From positions 248,001 through 312,000 of the forward strand of contig JBNPWE010000001.1 in the NCBI GenBank assembly GCA_050433985.1: DNA of 64,000 nucleotides. The letters are read 5' to 3'. Below are positions 39,883-48,899 of the stretch, piece after piece. The notes under the pieces were generated by a model. That model was not told the DNA's origin, ran no database searches, and saw only the letters and a program-made list of their open reading frames with translations. Positions within the stretch are counted from its first letter, which is position 1, and each line of letters starts with the position of its first letter. The position numbers and the translations under genes are program-made. The DNA is from JACIYW01 sp014359745. GTDB taxonomy: Bacteria; Pseudomonadota; Alphaproteobacteria; Rhodobacterales; Rhodobacteraceae.

Positions 39883-39956
39883 GCGCGCGCACGGCGGGCG
39901 CGGAAATGAGTATTTTTTTCGAGAGGATGGGAAAGATCGTTTTCTTGTGCGGTCAC
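39883..39956 (+). repeat. Dispersed GAGTATTT repeat, copy d
   Basis: GCGCGCGCACGGCGGGCGCGG leads into GAGTATTTTTTTCGAGAGGATG and a tail GATCGTTTTCTTGTGCGGTCA. The core equals copy a, the lead block matches b and c, and the tail matches c and e. It lies downstream of trhO in the same orientation, between convergent genes. Confidence 0.7.
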
Positions 39957-39988
39957 GGGGCGGGCCTGATTGAGCGCACCACCCGTGG

Positions 39989-40978
39989 CTAGCCGCGCCC
40001 GAACAGCCCCGCGAGCGCCCGGCTGACCAGCGCCGAGACGCGCGGCCGGGGCAGGGCACGAAAACCCAGCGGGCGGCACACCTCTATCGCGGCCACGCCC
40101 ACACGCGCGGTCAGGGCACCGTTCACCACGCCTTCGCCAAACCGGCGCGATACTTTTGAAACCAGTCCGCCCCCGGCCACCGATGAAATCAGATCGTCAC
40201 CCACCGCCACCGCACCCGTTGCGACCAGATGCCCCAGCACCGTGCGCGTCAGCCGCCAGCTTCCCAGGGTGCCCGAACGCCCGCCGTAAATCTCGGCGAT
40301 GCGGCGGATCATCCGCAGGTTGCCCAGCAGCGCCGCCGCCACATCAGCGAGCGCCAGCGGCACAAAGGCCGTTACCGTCGCCACCTGCCGCGCAGCCCCT
40401 TCCACCGCACGGCGCGCCTCGGCATCGAGGGGGGCCAGAACCTCGGCCTCGGCGAGATCCAGCAGGGCGGCCGCATCGAACACATCACCCTGCCGTTCCG
40501 CCAGCCGCGCCAGATGCCAGCGCAGTTCGGGCCGCCCGCCGTAAAGCGCCGCAAGACGCGCCACCACGATCCGGGCGGCGCGCGTATCCTCGGCGTGCAA
40601 GGCCGCCTCTGCCCCGCGCCGGATCGCATCCAGCCGCCCAAGGCGCCGGAACGCGGCCCATTCGCGCAGCGCCAGGCCCAGCGCCGTCAGCACCAGACCC
40701 CCGACCAGCGCCAGCGCCAGCGCGCCCAGAACCGGCTGGCGGGCAAAGAGCGCGGTCACATAATCCCAGGCCGCCAGCGACATGACGAGCCCCAGAAGCG
40801 CGACAAGCGCCCGCCAGAACCATCGCGCCGCCCACGATGGCCGCGCCGTGGCAAGGGCCGCGGCGTTGCGCATCGCGCGCCCCTCGGGCGGCGGGGCATC
40901 ATCGGGCAGCGGCGGGGCGGTTGCCGGGGACACCGCGGCCTCGCCTTCCAGATCAATCAGGATGGGCGAACGGGTCAT
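39989..40978 (-). CDS. TIGR01620/YcjF family membrane protein (DUF697)
   Basis: A 329-residue inner-membrane protein with two helices near residues 53-100 and a C-terminal DUF697-like region (GDDLISSVAGGGLVSKVSRR and ARVGVAAIEVCRPLGF). YcjF-type proteins are paired with YcjX and are associated with envelope stress; the function is unknown. The gene overlaps ycjX by four bases, as expected for that pair. A disordered proline-rich leader precedes the first helix. Confidence 0.85.
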   Translation of the reverse strand: MTRSPILIDLEGEAAVSPATAPPLPDDAPPPEGRAMRNAAALATARPSWAARWFWRALVALLGLVMSLAAWDYVTALFARQPVLGALALALVGGLVLTALGLALREWAAFRRLGRLDAIRRGAEAALHAEDTRAARIVVARLAALYGGRPELRWHLARLAERQGDVFDAAALLDLAEAEVLAPLDAEARRAVEGAARQVATVTAFVPLALADVAAALLGNLRMIRRIAEIYGGRSGTLGSWRLTRTVLGHLVATGAVAVGDDLISSVAGGGLVSKVSRRFGEGVVNGALTARVGVAAIEVCRPLGFRALPRPRVSALVSRALAGLFGRG

Positions 40979-42399
40979 CGCAAACGGTCTCCGATCAGAA
41001 ATTCCGCGGCCCGGTCAAGGCGGATATGCGGCGGCCCGTCACCGGGGGCAAGGGTTGTGCGGGCGGGCAGGAACGCCATCGCGCCATAATCGCCGCCCAG
41101 CCAGGTCTGCGCGCCCTCGCGCGCGGGCGAGAGGATGCGCGCGGGATCTTCGGGCAGATCGCCGGGGTGAAAGGCCGCCTGACGCCCGCCCTCCAGCGTG
41201 CCGCGCACCAGATCGACCATCACCCCGTCGTGGCGCCGCGTCTCTTCGACGGTGGCGCGCAGCGCGGCGATTGACAGCGCCGCCGTCTCGGCCCCGGCGA
41301 AATCGGCACGATGGCGCGCCTCGGCCAGCAGCGCCTCGAGGATCACGGTCAACCGGCCATGCTGGCTGTGGTGCAGGTGATCGGCCTTGGTCGCGGCGAA
41401 AAGTATCTTCTCGACCCGCCGCAGCGGCAGAAACCGTCCCAGCCAGCCAGTGCGCCCCGGCCGAAACGCCGCCAGCGCCCCGGCCAAGGCGCGGCGCAGA
41501 TCCTCTACCGCCTGCGGGCCCGCGTGAATCGCCCCCAGCACATCGGCCAGCACCACCTGCCGGTCGATCCGCGCGAAATGGTCGCGAAAGAACGGGCGCA
41601 CAACCTGGCTGCGATAGGCATCATAGCGGCGCTGCATCGCGGCCCGCAGGCTGCCGCGCCGCGCCGCACCCCTTGGCAGCGGCGCGAATGTCAGCACCGG
41701 CGACCCTTCCAGATCGCCGGGCAACAGAAACCGCCCCGGCGTGCAATCGGAAAATCCGGCATCCCGCGCGGCCCGCAGATAGGCCAGCCATGCCGTGGCC
41801 AGCGCCTGCGCCTGCGGTTCTTGCAGGGGGGCGGCCCCATCGGTTTGCGCCACCAGCCGCAGATAGTTTTCCGCCTCGGACCGTCCGGCGATGCGGGCCA
41901 GAACATCGGCCGACCATTCGGCATAGCCCATATCCATCAGCGCCAGATCCAGCAGCCATTCCCCCGGATAATCGACGATATCCAGATGCAGCGTACGCGG
42001 CCCCGACAGCGCGCCCAGCATGCCGCGCGGCTGCACCCGGAACGACAGCCGCAGCTCTGACACCGCGCGGGTCGAAAGCGGCCAGCGCGGGCTATCCCCG
42101 GTCAGCGCGGCAAGATGGCCTTCGTAATCAAAGCGCGGCACGGTCATATCGGGTTGTGGCTGCAACCAGGCCGCGCGGATCGCCCCGTTACGCGCGCCGA
42201 TCAGCCCCGGCATCCGCCCCCGGTCAAGCAGATTGGCAACCAGCGACGTGATGAACACCGTCTTGCCAGACCGGGCAAGGCCGGTCACACCCAACCGCAC
42301 CACCGGTTCGAACAGGGCACCCGATACCGCCGCGCCGGCCGTGTCAAAACCGCGCGCAACCCCGTCCACCAAGGATCCGATCTGATCGGTAATGCCCAA
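40975..42399 (-). CDS. ycjX: YcjX family P-loop protein
   Basis: A 474-residue GTPase-like protein of the YcjX family (DUF463). The Walker A motif GLARSGKT is at residues 40-47, and the Walker B-like LDIVDYPGEWLLDL is in the first half. KILFAATKADHLHHSQH resembles the base-specificity region. In enterobacteria ycjX-ycjF is phage-shock associated; here no psp genes are adjacent. It is coupled to the TIGR01620 gene. A 50-base gap separates it from znuB. Confidence 0.9.
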   Translation of the reverse strand: MGITDQIGSLVDGVARGFDTAGAAVSGALFEPVVRLGVTGLARSGKTVFITSLVANLLDRGRMPGLIGARNGAIRAAWLQPQPDMTVPRFDYEGHLAALTGDSPRWPLSTRAVSELRLSFRVQPRGMLGALSGPRTLHLDIVDYPGEWLLDLALMDMGYAEWSADVLARIAGRSEAENYLRLVAQTDGAAPLQEPQAQALATAWLAYLRAARDAGFSDCTPGRFLLPGDLEGSPVLTFAPLPRGAARRGSLRAAMQRRYDAYRSQVVRPFFRDHFARIDRQVVLADVLGAIHAGPQAVEDLRRALAGALAAFRPGRTGWLGRFLPLRRVEKILFAATKADHLHHSQHGRLTVILEALLAEARHRADFAGAETAALSIAALRATVEETRRHDGVMVDLVRGTLEGGRQAAFHPGDLPEDPARILSPAREGAQTWLGGDYGAMAFLPARTTLAPGDGPPHIRLDRAAEFLIGDRLR

Positions 42400-42449
42400 A
42401 TGCGCCCCCGTTTCCCGTTACATAAACACGCAGCCAGCCCAGGCAAGCC

Positions 42450-43247
42450 TCAGCCACCGCCATGGCGCAGCGGGCGCAGCACCGCAAGCCCGGCAAACAG
42501 GATCGAGGCCACCGCCACAATGCCCGGCCCCGCCGGCGTATCCAGCCACAGCGACGCCAGCAGCCCGGCCAGCGCCGCCACCGCCCCGATCGCCACGGCG
42601 CCCACCGCCATCGCCTCGGGGCTGCGGGCCAGCGACCGCGCGGCGGCGGCCGGAATGATCAGCATCGCGGCAATCAAGAGCGCGCCCACCACCTTGATCG
42701 ACACCGCGACCGCCAGCGCCAGCGCCAGCGTCAGCACCAGGCGCTCTCTCCCCGGATGCAGGCCCGCCGCATGGGCCAGATCCTCGTTCACCGTTGACGT
42801 CAACAGCGCGTCCCAGCGCCAGACCAGCAGCGCCAGCACCGCCAGCGCGCCGCCCCAGATCGCCCAAAGATCATTCCAGCCAACCGCCAGGATATCGCCG
42901 AACAACCAGGCCGACAGATCGGTCCGCACCCCCGAGATGAATGACACAGCCACCAGCCCGAAGGCCAGCGTCGAATGCGCCAGCACCCCCAGCGTGGTAT
43001 CCATCGCCCAGCCGCGCCCCGCCAGCGTCGAGACGGTCAGCGCCATCAACAGCGCGACCCCCAGCGTGCCCGCAAAGACCGACAGCGAAAAGCCCAGCGC
43101 CAGCGCCACCCCAAGGATGGCCGCGTGCGAGGTGGCATCGCCGAAATAGGCCATCCGCCGCCAGACCACGAAACAGCCCAGCGGCCCGGCGGCCAGCGCC
43201 ACCGCCAGCCCCGCCAACCCGGCGCGCAGCATGAAATCATCCAGCAT
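42450..43247 (-). CDS. znuB: Zinc ABC transporter permease ZnuB
   Basis: A 265-residue permease of the ABC-3 metal family with about seven or eight helices. It has the typical FGDATSHAAILGVALAL block contacting the ATPase and the later VKVVGALLIAAMLIIPAA-like helix (IKVVGALLIAAMLIIPAAAA). The ATG at 43247 lies inside the end of znuC, an 11-base overlap. With ZnuA and ZnuC it imports zinc. The gene is the last of zur-znuC-znuB, divergent from znuA. Confidence 0.93.
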   Translation of the reverse strand: MLDDFMLRAGLAGLAVALAAGPLGCFVVWRRMAYFGDATSHAAILGVALALGFSLSVFAGTLGVALLMALTVSTLAGRGWAMDTTLGVLAHSTLAFGLVAVSFISGVRTDLSAWLFGDILAVGWNDLWAIWGGALAVLALLVWRWDALLTSTVNEDLAHAAGLHPGRERLVLTLALALAVAVSIKVVGALLIAAMLIIPAAAARSLARSPEAMAVGAVAIGAVAALAGLLASLWLDTPAGPGIVAVASILFAGLAVLRPLRHGGG

Positions 43248-43998
43248 CCCTGACCCCCACTGCTTCATCATGGTTCTGCCCGTGGGCATGATCATGGGCG
43301 TGATCATGATCATGCTGGTAAAGCGCCAGCGTTCCGCCCGTGCCAAGGCCGAACAGCGCGCGGTATTCGGGCGCGGCGGAAACCACATGTGGCGTGCCCT
43401 CGCAGCAGACATGGCCGTTGAGGCAGATCACCCGGTCCGATGCGCTCATCACCACATGCAGGTCGTGGCTGACCATCAGCACCGCACAGTGCAGATCGCG
43501 GCGCACGTCCTCTATCAGGCGGTAAAAGGCGGCTACGCCGGGTTGATCCAGGCCCTGCGTCGCCTCGTCCAGGATCAGGATCTGCGGATCGGTCAAAAGG
43601 GCGCGCGCCAGCATCACGCGCTGAAACTGCCCGCCCGACAGCGCGGTCATCTGCCGGTCTTGCAGCCCCGGCACGCCGGTGCGCGCCAAAGCCGCCGCCA
43701 CCGCCGCCCGCCCCTGCCTGCGCGGCAGCGACAGGAACCGGCCCGCCGTCATCGGCAGCGCCGGATCGATGTGCAAACGCTGTGGCACATAGCCCACCCG
43801 CAGCCCCGCCTGCCGGGTCACCCGCCCCGCTGCGGGCGGCACAATTCCCAGAAGTGCGCGCAGCAGCGTCGATTTCCCCGACCCGTTCGGCCCGACCACC
43901 GTCACGATCTCGCCCGGCTCCACCGCCAGCGTGACATCCGACAGCGCCAGCGCGCCGCCATAGCGCACCGACAGGCCTTCGGCGCTGATCAGGCTCAT
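43237..43998 (-). CDS. znuC: Zinc ABC transporter ATP-binding protein ZnuC
   Basis: A 253-residue ABC ATPase: Walker A GPNGSGKST at residues 36-44, Q-loop VGYVPQRL, signature LSGGQFQRVMLARALL and Walker B LILDEATQGL. The C-terminal tail is histidine-rich (HDHDHAHDHAHGQNHDE), a metal-binding feature seen in many ZnuC proteins. Its start overlaps the zur stop by four bases and its end overlaps znuB, so all three are cotranscribed. Confidence 0.95.
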   Translation of the reverse strand: MSLISAEGLSVRYGGALALSDVTLAVEPGEIVTVVGPNGSGKSTLLRALLGIVPPAAGRVTRQAGLRVGYVPQRLHIDPALPMTAGRFLSLPRRQGRAAVAAALARTGVPGLQDRQMTALSGGQFQRVMLARALLTDPQILILDEATQGLDQPGVAAFYRLIEDVRRDLHCAVLMVSHDLHVVMSASDRVICLNGHVCCEGTPHVVSAAPEYRALFGLGTGGTLALYQHDHDHAHDHAHGQNHDEAVGVRDAG

Positions 43999-44528
43999 GC
44001 CGCGGCCCGGCATTGCGGGCACAGGCCCAGCGCCTCTATGCTGGCGCGTTCAACGGTGAACCCGGCAAGATGCGCCGCCGCGTCAAGCGCGGGGCGCACG
44101 CCGCCCGCCGGGGCCTCGGCCACCGCGTTGCAGCCACGGCAGATCAGGAACACCGGCTGATGCGCCTCGCCCGGATGCATGCAGGCGGCAAAGGCGTTCA
44201 TGCGGCGGATGCGGTGGGCCAGCCCGTGTTCGACCAGAAATTCCAGCGCGCGATATGCGACGGGCGGCTGACGCCCGAAGCCGTCGGCGGCCAGACGGTC
44301 AAGCACCTCGTAGGCGCCAAGGGCTGCATGCGCTTCCAGCAATATCTCCAGCGTGCGGCGGCGCACCGGGGTCAGCCGCGCGCCTGCGGCCCCTGTCAGC
44401 GCCTCGGCCCGCGCCAGAATATCGAGGGCGCAGGTCGTATGGTCATGATCGCGGAACGCAAGGCCGGGAGAAGGGGTGCGCGCGGGGTTGGGCACGGGGT
44501 TGGGCGGTGCGGGGTGCGGATTTGTCAT
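43995..44528 (-). CDS. zur: Zinc uptake regulator Zur (Fur family)
   Basis: A 177-residue Fur-family repressor. The winged helix is in LTPVRRRTLEILLEAH and YRALEFLVEHGLAHRI. Metal-binding residues are in FAACMHPGEAHQPVFLICRGC, and a structural CPQC pair lies near the C-terminus. It is the first gene of the leftward zur-znuC-znuB operon and faces znuA across an 85-base gap with two palindromes. Zinc-loaded Zur should repress both directions. The N-terminal 25 residues are proline-rich and probably disordered. Confidence 0.93.
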   Translation of the reverse strand: MTNPHPAPPNPVPNPARTPSPGLAFRDHDHTTCALDILARAEALTGAAGARLTPVRRRTLEILLEAHAALGAYEVLDRLAADGFGRQPPVAYRALEFLVEHGLAHRIRRMNAFAACMHPGEAHQPVFLICRGCNAVAEAPAGGVRPALDAAAHLAGFTVERASIEALGLCPQCRAAA

Positions 44529-44567
44529 GTTATGACATATCTCCTACTTGACATGTTATAGTGTAAC
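44523..44567. promoter_or_regulatory. Two candidate Zur operators between zur and znuA
   Basis: TGTCAT-GTT-ATGACA (44523-44537) is a perfect palindrome overlapping the zur start codon. GTTATAGTGTAAC (44555-44567) carries GTTA/TAAC arms around five bases. Both lie in the short AT-rich gap between divergent zinc genes. Zur binding is inferred from position and the TGTTAT-like sequence. Confidence 0.6.
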
Positions 44568-44613
44568 TATGCTATTCCTGCCTCTCGAACAAGCAAAATG
44601 AACGGAATTCCCC

Positions 44614-45570
44614 ATGTCGCGCCACACCCTTCTTGCCCCTGTACTTTTGTGCCTGATGCTGCCGATCTGCGCCAACACGGCTTTCGCCCGGACGCCGCAG
44701 GTGGTGGCCGATATCCCGGCCGTCGGATCGCTTGTGGAACAGGTGATGGGCGACATCGGCACGCCAAAGGTGCTGCTGACCGCTGGCGCCGATGCGCACA
44801 GCTTTCAGCTTCGCCCCACGCAAGCCGCCGATCTGGCCGGGGCCGATCTGGTGTTCTGGGTGGGGCCTGGGTTGACCCCCTGGCTGGAACGCGCCATCGA
44901 GGGGGTCGGGCTGCGCGGCGAGGCGGTGGCGCTTTTGGCCTCGGACGGCGTGCATCTGCGCGGTTTTGACGGTGACAGCCATGGTCAGGACGATGCGCAT
45001 GACCACGCGCACAGCCACGCGCATGGCGATGAACACCCTGGCGAAGGGGTTGATCCGCACGCCTGGCTTGACCCCGCGAATGCGGCGGTCTGGGTCGATG
45101 CGATCGCGGCGCATCTTTCGGAAACCGATCCCGAACACGCCGCCGCCTATGCCGCCAATGCCGCCGCCGCCAAGGCCCGCATCGCCGCGATGGATGCAGA
45201 AATCGCAACCACCCTTGCCGGGCTCGGCGCCGTGCCCTTGATCGTGTTTCACGATGCCTATGGATATTTCGCCGATCACTTTGGCCTGACCATCGCCGGG
45301 GCGATCACGCTTGGCGATGCCGCACGGCCCGGCGCCGCCCGGATCGCCGCGATCCGCGAAGTGCTGATTGAAACCGGCGCCCGCTGCATCTTCCCCGAGG
45401 CGCAGCATGATCCGGCGCTGGTTCAGACGGTGGCCGAAGGCACCGGCGCGACAATCGCCGCCCCGCTTGACCCGACCGGCAGCGCGCTGGCCTTCGGGCC
45501 GGATCATTACGGCGACCTGATGCGCGGCCTGGCCGAAACGATTGCCCGCTGCGCCCGCCCCGCGATCTGA
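44614..45570 (+). CDS. znuA: Zinc ABC transporter substrate-binding protein ZnuA
   Basis: A 318-residue periplasmic zinc-binding protein. The signal peptide covers about residues 1-25 (ending AFA). Zinc ligands are in GADAHSFQL, PHAWLDP and FHDAYGYF. A histidine- and acid-rich loop (HDHAHSHAHGDEH) near residues 128-140 is the usual zinc-collecting loop. It is divergent from zur-znuC-znuB and probably Zur-repressed. Confidence 0.94.
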   Translation: MSRHTLLAPVLLCLMLPICANTAFARTPQVVADIPAVGSLVEQVMGDIGTPKVLLTAGADAHSFQLRPTQAADLAGADLVFWVGPGLTPWLERAIEGVGLRGEAVALLASDGVHLRGFDGDSHGQDDAHDHAHSHAHGDEHPGEGVDPHAWLDPANAAVWVDAIAAHLSETDPEHAAAYAANAAAAKARIAAMDAEIATTLAGLGAVPLIVFHDAYGYFADHFGLTIAGAITLGDAARPGAARIAAIREVLIETGARCIFPEAQHDPALVQTVAEGTGATIAAPLDPTGSALAFGPDHYGDLMRGLAETIARCARPAI

Positions 45571-45659
45571 GCCGCTTTTGCCCAACCCCCGCGCGTGACA
45601 ACACCCCGCGCCGGATGCTAACCGCATCGCGACGTGGCAAAGCGGGCATCGGGGGAAAC

Positions 45660-46580
45660 ATGGCCAAGGCGGCAGACGGGATCGGGCCAGACGGGATCGG
45701 GCCAGACTGGATCGGAGTTGACTGGCAAGAGGCGCGGGTTTGCGCCCATGTCATCGGCCCCGATGGTGCGGTGCTGGAAACCCGCACCGCACCCGGCGGT
45801 GGCACGGCGGCGCCCGCGGTGATTGCCGATCTGCTCAAAGACCTGCTGCCCCACGCGGGCAGCTTGCCGGTGATCGCCTGCGGGTTGCCCACCTTTGGCG
45901 TGCCCGGCGGCGTGGGTGCCGCCTTGCGCCCCCTGCCCTGCCCGCCCCTGCCCGCTGCCTTGCACCGCGTGACCGGCACCGATCCGCGCCTAGCCCTTTA
46001 CGCGATCCCCGGCCTGCGCCAGGATCGCCCGGTTGATGAGCTGCGCGGCCCGGAAACCCGGATCGCCGGGTTTCTGGCCGGGGCGCCCGATTTCGACGGG
46101 GTGCTGTGCCTGCCCGGACCGATAAGCACATGGGCGCGGATCAGCGCGGGCGAGGTTGTCACCTTCACCACCACCCTGACCGGAGAGATGTTCGACCTTC
46201 TGGCGCATCGGTCAAGCCTGCGCCACAACCTGCCCCCCGATGATCACGACGGCGGTCAAGACCCAGAGGCGTTCAAGTCGGCGCTGGCCGATATCCTGTC
46301 GCGCCCCGAACGGCTGGCGATGATGATCAGCGCCTTGCGCGGCGTCGGCACGCACAAGCGCGCGCGACTGTCGCGGCTGTCGGGGCTGCTGATCGGGGCC
46401 GAACTGGCCGCGACCCGGCCCTGGTGGCTGGGGCAATCGGTGGCGGTGATCGGCGGGGGTGATCTGGCGCAGCGTTACGCCGATGCCCTGGCCGCGCAGG
46501 GGGTTCAGGCCACGATCAGCGGCGCGAACATGACCCTTGCGGGGCTGGCACGCGCGCGTGCGCTGCTGCGCGGCGCCTGA
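45660..46580 (+). CDS. dgoK: 2-dehydro-3-deoxygalactonokinase
   Basis: A 306-residue kinase of the DgoK family, which phosphorylates 2-keto-3-deoxygalactonate. Blocks supporting this are ACGLPTFGVPGGVG-like (VIACGLPTFGVPGG), VLCLPGPISTWARIS and FTTTLTGEMFDLLAHRS. The N-terminus holds a 15-bp tandem repeat giving DGIGPDGIGPDWIG before the first strand, likely a slippage product. The partner aldolase dgoA and other galactonate genes are not adjacent. The ATG at 45660 with GGGGGAAAC upstream is chosen. Confidence 0.85.
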   Translation: MAKAADGIGPDGIGPDWIGVDWQEARVCAHVIGPDGAVLETRTAPGGGTAAPAVIADLLKDLLPHAGSLPVIACGLPTFGVPGGVGAALRPLPCPPLPAALHRVTGTDPRLALYAIPGLRQDRPVDELRGPETRIAGFLAGAPDFDGVLCLPGPISTWARISAGEVVTFTTTLTGEMFDLLAHRSSLRHNLPPDDHDGGQDPEAFKSALADILSRPERLAMMISALRGVGTHKRARLSRLSGLLIGAELAATRPWWLGQSVAVIGGGDLAQRYADALAAQGVQATISGANMTLAGLARARALLRGA

Positions 46581-46582
46581 CC

Positions 46583-47806
46583 TCAGGAACCCGTCGCCGC
46601 GCGGTACCACGCCACGATCTTGGCCCGCTCGGCCGCCTCGATGAATGACATGTTGGCCGGGGGCATGGCCTTTGACACCCCCGCCTGAAGATAGATGTCG
46701 CGGGCGTGGCGGGCGATGCTTTCGGGGGTATCCAGCGCCACGCCCTTCGGCGCCCAGTGCAACCCCTCTTGCGCCGGTTCGGGCGCGTGGCACATCGAAC
46801 AGCGCCCCATGACGATATCGGTCACCGCATCGAACCCCTCGGCGCTGGCGAACCGGGCGGCGGCCGGGGTCATCGCCGCGGCCTCGCCCACCTTGAATTT
46901 CGGTTCGGTCGACAGCCAGGCGATGACGATGAACAGGATCACCGTGACCGCCCATGTCCATGTCGGCCTGCCCTTGCGGGCGTGAACCGAATTGAAATAG
47001 TGCCGGATCGTGACCCCGGTCAGGAACACCAGACTGGCGATGATCCAGTTGTATTTCGTGGCAAAAGCCAGCGGCGCGTGGTTGGACAGCATCAGGAACA
47101 GCACCGGCAGCGTCAGGTAATTGTTGTGGGTCGATCGCTGCTTGGCGATCTTGCCGTATCTGGCATCGGGGATGCGCCCGGCGATCAGATCGGCCACCAC
47201 CACCTTCTGGTTGGGAATGATGACCGCAAACACATTCGCCGCCATGACCGTGGCCGTGAACGCCCCCAGATGCAACAGCGCCGCACGCCCGGAAAACACC
47301 TGCGCATAGCCCCACGACATCGCCACCAGCACCACAAACAGCACCAGCATCAACCGGGTGCTGTTTTCACCAAGGCGGGATTTGCACAGCAGATCATAGG
47401 CGAACCAGCCAAAGACCAGCGATCCCATGGAAATGCCCACCGCCTGCCAGACCGCCAGATCGGCAATATTGGGATCGATCAGGTAAAACTGCGCGCCCAT
47501 GTAATAGGTCAGCACCAGCAACACGAAACCCGACAGCCAGGTCGCATAGCTTTCCCATTTGAACCAGGTCAGATGTTCGGGCATCGCCGCGGGGGCGACC
47601 ATGTATTTGCGGATGTGATAGAAGCCGCCGCCATGCACCTGCCATTCCTCGCCATGCACACCCTCGGGCATGTCGGGTGCCTGCCGCAGCCCCAGATCCA
47701 GCGCGATGAAATAGAAAGAGGATCCGATCCAGGCGATCGCGGTGATCACATGCAACCAGCGTGTGGCAAATTCGAACCAGGCCCACAGGATTGCCAGATC
47801 ATACAT
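46583..47806 (-). CDS. puuD: Urate hydroxylase PuuD (membrane, cytochrome c domain)
   Basis: A 407-residue membrane protein. The N-terminal 300 residues carry about eight helices of the urate oxidase N-terminal (DUF989) family, starting LAILWAWFEFATRWLHVITA. A C-terminal cytochrome c domain has the haem motif CSMCH at residues 336-340 and a methionine ligand in KAMPPANMSF. PuuD oxidises urate to 5-hydroxyisourate, passing electrons to the respiratory chain. Other purine catabolism genes are not in the window. It converges on dgoK with a two-base gap. Confidence 0.93.
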   Translation of the reverse strand: MYDLAILWAWFEFATRWLHVITAIAWIGSSFYFIALDLGLRQAPDMPEGVHGEEWQVHGGGFYHIRKYMVAPAAMPEHLTWFKWESYATWLSGFVLLVLTYYMGAQFYLIDPNIADLAVWQAVGISMGSLVFGWFAYDLLCKSRLGENSTRLMLVLFVVLVAMSWGYAQVFSGRAALLHLGAFTATVMAANVFAVIIPNQKVVVADLIAGRIPDARYGKIAKQRSTHNNYLTLPVLFLMLSNHAPLAFATKYNWIIASLVFLTGVTIRHYFNSVHARKGRPTWTWAVTVILFIVIAWLSTEPKFKVGEAAAMTPAAARFASAEGFDAVTDIVMGRCSMCHAPEPAQEGLHWAPKGVALDTPESIARHARDIYLQAGVSKAMPPANMSFIEAAERAKIVAWYRAATGS

Positions 47807-48218
47807 GCCGATATCTCCTGTCGGGTTGGGCCTGTCGTTGGGGCAGGCTATCGCGACGGCGGTTCTTTTGTTAAGCCTGTAAATAACGGATCACTTTCAA
47901 ACAGGCGCTGATAATCCTGTGTCTTACGTCAATAACCTTTGCATTTTCGTGCGCGTCTAAGAACAGATGGTATGCGCAAAGTTCTCCGAGCCGATATCTC
48001 AAGCATCCTCGCCCCTGATCTCCGGTCAGGGCGCGACACCTATGAATAAAAGGCTTGCAAAACTGACTGCGATTAGACGACCTCATCAATGGCATTCCAA
48101 TGGCCCGTTTCTCGGCAGAGAATTTACAGCGCGTGAACACCGCCATGATATGCCGCCCCTCAGCGCATCACAAACTTTTGCGCGTTTCTCGCCATTTCCG
48201 CACACTTGTGGTGGGAGA
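47807..48218. other. Intergenic region between puuD and the Rrf2 gene
   Basis: About 410 bases with lower GC content than neighbours and no convincing gene. A 91-codon minus-strand frame (47871-48146) shows no recognisable protein features. A small CCCTGA-N7-TCAGGG hairpin lies near 48014-48032. The puuD promoter should be at the left end. Confidence 0.4.
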
Positions 48219-48686
48219 TCAGGATTCCGCCACGGGTTCGGGAAAGGCGAAGCGTTCGATCGGGCGGGAATCCTGTTGCAGATCGGCGACTGTCAGCGAC
48301 TCGATCATCAGGATGTAGGTTGCGTAAAACCCCCCGAAAACAGCGCGCACGCCGCAGGTCTTTTCATCCTTGCAGTCTTCGCACCGCTGATAGGCGCGGC
48401 GCGAGAGGCAGGGCAGCGGCGCAAGCGGCCCGTCGATCAGGCGAAGCACCTCGGCCAGCGACACCCGCGCGGGATCCTTGATCAGTTCATATCCCCCATT
48501 CCGGCCGCGGCGGCTGCCGATCATGCCGGCGCGCTTCAGGTCCAGCAGGATGTGTTCCAGGAAGCGTTTCGGCGCGCCCGACCGCTCCGCGATATCTTCG
48601 ATGCGCAGCGCCTCGGCCTCGCCCGCCTTTTCGTCGGCGAGCACCATGAGGGCCTTGAGCGCGTATTTGGTCTTGTGGGTGATCAT
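48219..48686 (-). CDS. Rrf2 family transcriptional regulator with four clustered cysteines
   Basis: A 155-residue Rrf2 protein. The winged helix starts MITHKTKYALKALMVLA and continues through SGAPKRFLEHILLDL and GRNGGYEL. Four cysteines at 93, 102, 105 and 111 (PCLSRRAYQRCEDCKDEKTC) suggest an iron-sulfur cluster or metal sensor, differing from the three-cysteine IscR and NsrR pattern. The frame is open upstream, but the ATG at 48686 matches the family start. Direct repeats ATCGGGATCGAT lie upstream and may be its operator. No obvious target gene is adjacent. Confidence 0.85.
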   Translation of the reverse strand: MITHKTKYALKALMVLADEKAGEAEALRIEDIAERSGAPKRFLEHILLDLKRAGMIGSRRGRNGGYELIKDPARVSLAEVLRLIDGPLAPLPCLSRRAYQRCEDCKDEKTCGVRAVFGGFYATYILMIESLTVADLQQDSRPIERFAFPEPVAES

Positions 48687-48716
48687 CGACGAAACCTGGT
48701 TCCACAAACTATGACT

Positions 48717-48743
48717 ATCGGGATCGATATAATCGGGATCGAT
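48717..48743. promoter_or_regulatory. Direct repeats upstream of the Rrf2 gene
   Basis: ATCGGGATCGAT occurs at 48717-48728 and 48732-48743, 15 bases apart and 31 bases upstream of the Rrf2 start. They may be an autoregulatory operator or merely a local duplication. Confidence 0.35.
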
Positions 48744-48899
48744 GGGGAAAGCGAGATCGAACATGAATTCACGATAGGGATGATGGGTATTTGAGGCAAC
48801 GATGCCATGCACCCCTGACCGCGCGCGCCTGCCCGTTGGCATGCCGGGGCCATGAAACCCAAGGCAACAGCCCGGGCAGCTTCACGCGTGAGATGGGAA

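Noticed and set aside
47871..48146. A 91-codon minus-strand frame between puuD and the Rrf2 gene
   Set aside because: No ribosome-binding site, domain or composition signal; the region is better described as intergenic.
48783..48806. GGGTATTTGAGGCAACGATG as a seventh copy of the dispersed repeat
   Set aside because: The core is only partly matched and neither the lead block nor the tail is present.
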